In this document: positions 57,814 to 64,000 of the stretch, piece by piece
How positions within the stretch are numbered: the stretch's first letter is position 1
Layout of the letters: every line of letters starts with the position of its first letter
Assembly (NCBI GenBank): GCA_025991245.1
Contig: BQMJ01000031.1
Span: 62,001-126,000, forward strand
Direction of reading: 5' to 3'
Length of the DNA stretch: 64,000 nucleotides
Source of the DNA: Galdieria partita
Lineage: Eukaryota > Rhodophyta > Bangiophyceae > Galdieriales > Galdieriaceae
Notes under the pieces: model-generated
Database searches by the model: none
What the model was told of the DNA's origin: nothing
The model's input: only the letters and a program-made list of their open reading frames with translations
Position numbers and translations under genes: made by a program

Positions 57814-58516
57814 TCTTACGACAAGGTTGCCAGCGACGTTGTCAGTTTAACGTTGCTTTAAAAAATGAAACAGAGTTATTCTGTAGAGTGGTTGAGTTCC
57901 AAAGTGGCGTTTCGGGACACAACAATCTAAAAAAAATGGAAGCAGCCTGAGTTGAAGCTACAACACGATAAAATGTTGGGTTGGAGTCTAGAAGGTGCGT
58001 TGTTTCTCCCAATCTCTCTCTCTCTCTCTCTCTTTCGCCCATTCTACCTCTACGAAAAAACTCGAAAGTTTTATAAATTATGCATTATAGATTATATAAA
58101 ACGCTTTTGCTTTAGAATAAAACACAGTTTATTCATAATAGAGAGACAAGGCTGCGCCAAGCTTCCTATGTTATATTCAACAATAGAATATAAAGGTTCT
58201 TACTAGTATTGCTAAATGAAGAGTTGTATATTCCCGTTCCTGTGAAGTTTTCCTCTCTTAAGAAACTTTCCATAGTAGTTGAGAGTACAATCTTTAACAA
58301 ACTATCAAGTTCCAAACCATAGCAACTTCAAGATTTTTCGACGGGAGAAAGTTCTCTCCATTGCAAGGACAAATGTCCTGTTCAGAGAAGAAATTCTAGA
58401 GAAAAATTGGACAATTGGCAGTTCGTTAGTCAGCCGGAACAGTGGCTTTTTTGAACCGGTTTACGGGAAGTTTTTTGGGATATTTATTGGGTTAACTGCC
58501 TAGAAACGTTACTCAT
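57814..58516. other. Promoter region between the Ser-rich gene and the MYB gene
   Basis: A 703-bp divergent intergenic region. It carries a (TC)n microsatellite at 58013-58033 and short frames on both strands that are mostly low-complexity or lack ATG. I see no gene in it. Confidence 0.5.
58013..58033 (+). repeat. (TC)10 microsatellite
   Basis: An uninterrupted TC dinucleotide run of 21 bp. CT tracts often occur in core promoters and 5' leaders of plants and algae, but this one is about 485 bp before the MYB ATG. Confidence 0.9.
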
Positions 58517-59710
58517 ATGTCCAAGCTTGAAGCAGCTTCTGACTCTGGTAGTCTCAAAGCTTCCTCATGTAGTTTTCAGGAAGCTGCAGTCTTGAGTGGG
58601 CCCAATGGGGACCCTTATAACGGAGGCTGTTTTAGTACAAATATGGAAGTGACTCCAAGAACAAACGTAAACGAAACTTTTTTGAATTCCACTGGACAAC
58701 AGTACTTTTCAGCAACTCTACCGACGTCTGCGTTTCAAGGAACACAAGGTGAGAGAGATTCTCAAGGAAGAGAACAGTTTCTGCAACAAAATTATGGTTC
58801 CATCTCGGAAAGGCTCGGTGCAGTGTCACGCTTTATGGGAACTAGTGGATATTTTTCAAGTCTTTTTTCACCTCCTGTCGAAGCTAGCAAAGAGCCAACG
58901 AGGTTTTCCCAGTTCACACCACCCTCGACTTGGTCGGGATTGAAGCCAAACTTTGGTAGTGCAGCGGAGGTCCCTACGAATGTTCCGAGTGCTTTAGGTG
59001 TTTCCCAGTGGTCAGCTCTACCTGGTAGAGTATCAGAAGAGAATCCGGCAACTTTTTCTTTCGATTCGAGTGATCCCTCGGGAAGAGACAAACTTATATA
59101 CGACCTGGAACGTGTTAATCACTGGCTTCGTTCAGAGTTGGAGTTGGCCAGAAAAGAAATTGACCGATTGCGTGCACAGCTGGCAGAACACGAAAAGGGT
59201 AAAAACAAGCAAGAGAGTTCGAAGACGCAGTCAAGGTACTGGACTCCGAGTGAACATCAAAGGTTTCTTGAGGCACTACGAAAGTTTGGGCATAAGGATG
59301 TAAAATCTATTTCGAACTATGTAGGAACACGCAATCCCACTCAAGTGAGGACACACGCTCAAAAGTATTTTTTGCGCTTGTTTAAGGAATCAAGAAATCG
59401 ACAAGAGCAGGGTATGGGTCGAAGTTTCTCTGCAAGTAGAAGATCTATGAGTGAACCTGATTTGAACCGAGCAGAGTTGCAGAACAGTTCAACAACACAA
59501 ATGTATAGTCAAGATAACGAAAGTCCACAGGAACAGAAGGAGAATGATGATAGTTACTCTTCCAACGTGGGTAGCAGTTGTCAAGCTGCGGAGCCAAAGA
59601 ATGGCATTCGACTCTTGTCTTTGGTAGCGACTAATGAAACCAATTCACGTGGTGGCAAAGAAGGAATCAGAGCGGAAGAGAGAATGAGTAGTCAAGAAAA
59701 TACGTCATAA
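58517..59710 (+). CDS. One-repeat MYB transcription factor, SHAQKYF class
   Basis: Intronless, 397 residues. Residues 1-190 are Ser/Thr/Gly-rich. A coiled coil follows at about 195-230 (DLERVNHWLRSELELARKEI), directly ahead of the single MYB repeat at about 238-286: SRYWTPSEHQRFLEALRKFG, then VGTRNPTQVRTHAQKYF. The signature has Thr in the first position (THAQKYF instead of SHAQKYF). Proteins of this class bind DNA as single repeats (plant CCA1/KUA-like use I-box or evening elements). The C-terminal 110 residues are Gln/Ser-rich and polar. Confidence 0.9.
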   Translation: MSKLEAASDSGSLKASSCSFQEAAVLSGPNGDPYNGGCFSTNMEVTPRTNVNETFLNSTGQQYFSATLPTSAFQGTQGERDSQGREQFLQQNYGSISERLGAVSRFMGTSGYFSSLFSPPVEASKEPTRFSQFTPPSTWSGLKPNFGSAAEVPTNVPSALGVSQWSALPGRVSEENPATFSFDSSDPSGRDKLIYDLERVNHWLRSELELARKEIDRLRAQLAEHEKGKNKQESSKTQSRYWTPSEHQRFLEALRKFGHKDVKSISNYVGTRNPTQVRTHAQKYFLRLFKESRNRQEQGMGRSFSASRRSMSEPDLNRAELQNSSTTQMYSQDNESPQEQKENDDSYSSNVGSSCQAAEPKNGIRLLSLVATNETNSRGGKEGIRAEERMSSQENTS

Positions 59711-59878
59711 TCTTTGGCATTTTCAGTAATGTATTATATGCTTTTTCATTACACAGTGGTACTATTTGCTGTTTTATAATGAGCCTTAAAGAAGATGCTT
59801 TGAGATGTTGCAAGTTTCCTTGGAAATAAAGAAGCTTGTTCTTATTTTCCTTGGAGTTGTATATATTATCTCTGTCTT

Positions 59879-62800
59879 TTAAAGCCTCGCCGTCTCAGGA
59901 GGATGTGCCAACAATGTTTTAAAATTGTCTTTAAACCAATCTATCAAGGAATTAATATCAGCATGAACACGTTTGCGAAATCGATAGCCTTGCGGAAGCA
60001 CTGTTATTATTTCTCGTAGGACATGTGAGCTTCCAGGTAAATACGCAAGCACAAGACGTCCAGGATAACGAAAACTCATGCCTATACAATAGGCAACTTT
60101 TTGCGGTTCCGCTCTCTTCTGTTGTTTACAATTCTGTTCCAGAGTCTCTTCATCACCAGCAACAAACTTGCGATGTTGCAAAGCTTCTTGTAAGTTTGCC
60201 AAAACTGGTTCAGCATATCTTCCAATTACTTCATCTAAGGCTTCAAATTTCTCTTGTCCTATGTAATATAAACTTGCTTCCCTTCCACGAATGGTTTGCT
60301 GTTGCTCTAATACTTCCAAATGTACAATAGGTAAACCATCGGCAACTTTAAAAGATAGTACAACAACGTCTGTTGAATGACTACTAGGTCGAATAATTAT
60401 CTCTCCTGGTGATGTTTGATCCAGCAGCTGAATTGCTTTGCTTCCAGAGACATTTCTAAACAAAGGATGAGAACTTGTTGCCAAGCTAGCTTTTCTGCGA
60501 GTTTCCATTCTTCGGTTTCGTTCTCTCTGTACATCATCTGCGGTCATGGGTTGTTTGTCTGGTTGCAATGGGTCGAAAGTAGAAGAAAAGTCCAGAAAGA
60601 AAGGATCTGATTTAAATTCTGGTTCCTTGTACTCTGGAATTTTTTTAGGATTTCGCAGCACAGAAGGTCTACAAGACAATTTCAGCTCGAATTTATCATA
60701 ATTGACACTCAGCACTCTACAGGGTAAAGTGCTAGTTTGATTAAGATAGTTTGCCAAGTCAAAACTGGAAGAGACTTGTTCATCAAATATTTCATTTCGA
60801 TGAATGTAACCACGAATTATTCCCTCAACCTGACAAACAATTCCAGTACCAGCTGCATTAGGACGACAATTTGTTGCTACTACGGAAGCTCCACAACGAA
60901 GTCTATCTGGATTGCAACCTGTAATAATATAAAATAAATCCTTCGAAGTTAACGGAGTTGGAACTTTTCTCCAATCTCGATATGGATGTTCGAATTCTTC
61001 ACAAATAATACGCAAAGTGTCATGCATTTTTCCTCTTCCTAACTTTTCCAAATGATCAGCATATGCTTCCAAATCTAACTCTTCAAGTAGATGTGGCTTT
61101 CTCATAACTTCAGAAATGACCTTTACAATATCGTTGTCCGAATGTTCTTTTTCCTCACTTTCTCCGCGAAGGGCTTCCTCCGCAATTTTCATGGCTATGC
61201 CATAATTTTCTGGATGAACTCGAGAATTTTCCAAAGGATTTATAGCAAGTTCGTTCCTCTTTTGTCCCTTTGCACGGTTTCGCTGTTTTACTTTGCTATC
61301 CTTGATCTTGTCTCCAAAAGGATCCATAATTCTCACAAACGCAGCCGCAGAGAAAAACACTCGTTTATCTAAAATTTGGTTAGCGATAATCTCCTTCCTG
61401 GACAACAAAGCCTTTCCGCCATGTACATGATATAGTTCCTTCAACTTTTCCAACATAACTACCGCCTTTTTGGGTCCCAAACCACCGATATAACTTAAAA
61501 GAGGTTGAATATGGTCATAAATAATAACTCGATTGATATCTATTCCCGTATAACAACATGTAGCAAATATCATTGCTTGTCTAAATATAGACTCTCGTTC
61601 ATAAGCATTCAGAATATTTTGAAACGGAAGTATTTCTAAGGACGACGTGGATGAAATGTCACCAGCAATTGTCCCATAGACCACCAAAGGCTCCTGTGCC
61701 AATCTTCCAATAGCAACTGCCATTCGTTTTGCATAGGACTGCTCTCTTTGTTCTTCTCTTCGCAAAGAAGCATAAACCATTGGTACAGCCTCATTGACAA
61801 GAAATATTTTGGATAAACAAGATGATAACTTGTCTTCTTCTAATGTATTCTGTCCTGACTCAGAAACTCCATCCACCTTTAGTATTTCAGACCAAAGAGT
61901 TGCTAACTGCTGTTTCAGAGCTGTGACAGCATGCTTCGATTTACCAACTCCAATAGTAATACAATCCGGTCGACCTCGTACAAGAAAATGTCTCCATTTC
62001 TCTTTGGAGTCTTCCGAAATATTTACTTGCCCTCCATGTGAAACTCCTACAAATACAGTGCAAATTTCTTCCACTTCTCCATCCTTTGAAAGGCTTGCAC
62101 CCACCATGGCATACTTATTAAGATTGGTTACTTCTTGTGACATAAGTTCCCCTTGTAACACTTGTTTTGAAAAAATATCACTCAAAAAGATAGAAATGAT
62201 TCGACTCTTGCTATTCAAACCAATACATTTGAACAATGGTCCAACGCTCAAAATATTTTCCGCTTCCTGTCGAAACTCTTCTCGAAGAAATAGATTGGAT
62301 CTCTTTTCAATCGAAAGCTCCAATTCCCTGCATTGTTCTGCAATAACCCGACGAACTGATTCCTCTATAACAGTTTCGACCTCTTGATTCCACTCAGTCG
62401 AATATTTAGAGAGTCCTTCTGAACGCCCCAGCGTTTTCAACTCTTCTATAAAATCTCTAAGGGCTTTCCTATCAATTTCAATTTCTATCAAAGTGTACCC
62501 AAGTCTCCTACAGTAAGCCACTATTGAAAATTCACTGCTAGGTTTTAGTAATCTTTGAATAGGCTTTTGATAAATGGAACAATACGGCTTCAATCTATCA
62601 AAGTCATCCAGGTCACTGATAGCTTTTAGAGTTGGTTTCGAGGTTAACAGTGCTTCCTTTCTTAAAAAGCTATGCACTGCAGAGCGAAAACGGGGATCAG
62701 CTGAAAGCTCACGCACAAATAGAAAGCGGCAACTATCAAGAAAATTGTTAAGAGTATTTATGTCTTCGTTCCTTGCAGCCAACCATTCTGTTGCAAGTTC

Positions 62801-64000
62801 AGATGGTGTCTTGTTCAAACTTAGTGGAACAAACTTTTGATACATTGTTGAAACATTTTCTGCTAGTTGAAGTGGCGTTAGTACAAAATGGTTCAGGAAT
62901 TCTTTCCAGCCCCGTTTGTAGATGGTTGTATATTTGTCTCGTTGTTTGGGTCGTGCTGTCACTCTCTGAGATTTCTTTTCTTCTTCTGTTGCGGAGTTGA
63001 GAGCATTCCATGTATAACAAAGCTTTAATCCTGCTTCAATGTCAGCCAAGTCTTCTTCGTCTTGAGTAAAGTGTATTGCTTCTGTTATGGCTTCTAATAG
63101 CTTCCCTTCTTCTTCACTTAAATTTTCAAAAACAGTTGCAACTTCATCATGAAGTTTTGCTTTCCTTGTTTTGAAACGATACCACTGCAAGTCCCATTCA
63201 AGCACTCTCCATATGTATTTCCAGTTATCCTGACGAGGTTGTGTTGAACTCGACTCTAAAACCGTCAACAACTCGGGACTCAGATACTCTCTACGATATA
63301 TTGCAATAAACGGAATGTCGAATTGTTCGATGTGTACGAATGACAACAATGCTGATATCTTTTTGATCACGTCTTCCTTCTGAAACTCATCAAACTTATC
63401 ATCTACTTCAAAAGCCCTTTGATAAATCCAAGATGCCTCTTCGGTCAGTTCTTCCTTTGAAGTACATGGAACCCTATCGTCACTGAAATGTTCTTGAATG
63501 TACTCAGGAATATCCTTTGTACATATCTCTCTATCCAATTCTAACTGCTTCTCTTCTTCCATCAGTTCCTTGTTGGTATCCTTTTCTTTGGCGTTTTCTA
63601 CTGTTGAAAGGGCTGTTTCTCCTTCTTCTTGTTCTAAACTCTCGGGAGCCATAAACAGTGAACTTGAAATTTTATATTCTTCTTCGTCGTCTCCAAAAAT
63701 TTCACGAGCCAATCGAACTGCTCTTTCACTTACTCCTTCTGGTAAAGCAGAATTTTTGCCACGTTTTCGTTTCAGGCGATCACTTCTATCTTCAAGAAAG
63801 TCGTCGAGGTCATCTTCCTCGTCACTTATTTCTTCCTCGTCATCTTCTAAATATTTCGCTCGCTTCACATCTTCAGTTTCTTCGAGTTCTGTTCCTTTCG
63901 AACTGATAGGAAGCTCTCCACCTGCCTTTCGCAATCGTTTCAATCTCCTTCCTCCTCTCGAAACTCTCACTCCTGCCTCTTCCAAAAGCTCATAATCTCC
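59879..64000 (-). CDS. SPT6: Transcription elongation factor Spt6 (5' end cut by window)
   Basis: At least 1373 residues, no intron in 4.1 kb. The frame stays open to the right edge (GDYELLEEAGVRVSRGG), so the initiator lies outside. Order: acidic N-terminus (DDEEEISDEEDDLDDF), helix-turn-helix and Tex-like core, a YqgF-like fold, HhH (YIGGLGPKKAVVMLEKL), S1 domain (VEGIIRGYIHRNEIF) and tandem SH2 (GEIIIRPSSHSTDVVVLSFK). Spt6 is a histone chaperone that travels with RNA polymerase II and binds its phosphorylated linker through the SH2 pair. Confidence 0.95.
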   Translation of the reverse strand, partial: GDYELLEEAGVRVSRGGRRLKRLRKAGGELPISSKGTELEETEDVKRAKYLEDDEEEISDEEDDLDDFLEDRSDRLKRKRGKNSALPEGVSERAVRLAREIFGDDEEEYKISSSLFMAPESLEQEEGETALSTVENAKEKDTNKELMEEEKQLELDREICTKDIPEYIQEHFSDDRVPCTSKEELTEEASWIYQRAFEVDDKFDEFQKEDVIKKISALLSFVHIEQFDIPFIAIYRREYLSPELLTVLESSSTQPRQDNWKYIWRVLEWDLQWYRFKTRKAKLHDEVATVFENLSEEEGKLLEAITEAIHFTQDEEDLADIEAGLKLCYTWNALNSATEEEKKSQRVTARPKQRDKYTTIYKRGWKEFLNHFVLTPLQLAENVSTMYQKFVPLSLNKTPSELATEWLAARNEDINTLNNFLDSCRFLFVRELSADPRFRSAVHSFLRKEALLTSKPTLKAISDLDDFDRLKPYCSIYQKPIQRLLKPSSEFSIVAYCRRLGYTLIEIEIDRKALRDFIEELKTLGRSEGLSKYSTEWNQEVETVIEESVRRVIAEQCRELELSIEKRSNLFLREEFRQEAENILSVGPLFKCIGLNSKSRIISIFLSDIFSKQVLQGELMSQEVTNLNKYAMVGASLSKDGEVEEICTVFVGVSHGGQVNISEDSKEKWRHFLVRGRPDCITIGVGKSKHAVTALKQQLATLWSEILKVDGVSESGQNTLEEDKLSSCLSKIFLVNEAVPMVYASLRREEQREQSYAKRMAVAIGRLAQEPLVVYGTIAGDISSTSSLEILPFQNILNAYERESIFRQAMIFATCCYTGIDINRVIIYDHIQPLLSYIGGLGPKKAVVMLEKLKELYHVHGGKALLSRKEIIANQILDKRVFFSAAAFVRIMDPFGDKIKDSKVKQRNRAKGQKRNELAINPLENSRVHPENYGIAMKIAEEALRGESEEKEHSDNDIVKVISEVMRKPHLLEELDLEAYADHLEKLGRGKMHDTLRIICEEFEHPYRDWRKVPTPLTSKDLFYIITGCNPDRLRCGASVVATNCRPNAAGTGIVCQVEGIIRGYIHRNEIFDEQVSSSFDLANYLNQTSTLPCRVLSVNYDKFELKLSCRPSVLRNPKKIPEYKEPEFKSDPFFLDFSSTFDPLQPDKQPMTADDVQRERNRRMETRRKASLATSSHPLFRNVSGSKAIQLLDQTSPGEIIIRPSSHSTDVVVLSFKVADGLPIVHLEVLEQQQTIRGREASLYYIGQEKFEALDEVIGRYAEPVLANLQEALQHRKFVAGDEETLEQNCKQQKRAEPQKVAYCIGMSFRYPGRLVLAYLPGSSHVLREIITVLPQGYRFRKRVHADINSLIDWFKDNFKTLLAHPPETARL

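Noticed and set aside
63498-63995. 165-codon Ser-rich plus-strand frame at the right edge
   Set aside because: It is the reverse complement of the acidic, Glu/Asp-rich N-terminus of Spt6, which yields Ser runs as an artefact.

Overview
The window looks like nuclear DNA of a unicellular red alga of the Galdieria type. The evidence is AT-rich DNA packed with ordinary eukaryotic genes on both strands, gaps often under 100 bp, and one to eight tiny introns per gene (mostly 45-60 bp, donor mostly GTAAG, acceptor often TTTAG). Several nuclear genes encode plastid-type proteins: an ATP/ADP translocase, Tic22, SufS, MutS2 and a PsbW-like photosystem II subunit. All exon joins given here were inferred by eye from splice signals, frame continuity and family resemblance. 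There is no transcript evidence.

Layout. 0-7 kb: end of the translocase gene, a small LYR-like protein, a GRAM/VASt lipid-transfer protein and a SERCA-type Ca2+ pump. 7-15.6 kb: a Bre1-like ubiquitin ligase, an oxysterol-binding-protein relative, Las1, MCTS1 and LSm3. 15.8-25.3 kb: aldo/keto reductase, Tic22, a beta-propeller protein, a GNAT acetyltransferase, MutS2 and an Mpe1/RBBP6-like 3'-end factor. 25.3-27.1 kb: the largest gene-poor, AT-rich block. 27-37 kb: a tristetraprolin-type CCCH protein, eS7, a TMEM258/Ost5-like subunit, an AIR9-domain protein, an Rpp21-like RNase P subunit, SufS, methionine aminopeptidase 2, PsbW-like, a Dad2-like kinetochore protein and eS1. 37-46 kb: a short chorein-domain protein, a small coiled-coil protein, a Na+/H+ antiporter, cyclin A, uS8 and Rab escort protein. 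46-64 kb: a copper P-type ATPase, DNA polymerase alpha, calnexin, a Ser-rich unknown, a one-repeat MYB factor and Spt6, which runs off the right edge.

The genes form no pathway cluster. They are housekeeping functions in chance proximity, often in divergent pairs with a short shared promoter or in tail-to-tail pairs that nearly touch or overlap. I found no CRISPR array, no tRNA or rRNA gene, and no intact mobile element. The most interesting signals are lineage-specific changes in conserved proteins: a Bre1 RING missing two zinc ligands, an Mpe1 homologue with no RING, a DNA polymerase alpha without its second C-terminal cysteine cluster, a stand-alone chorein domain and a SERCA pump with a presequence-like extension. 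Several tiny multi-exon genes (Dad2-like, Ost5-like, LYR-like, LSm3) are easy to miss in a plain ORF scan.
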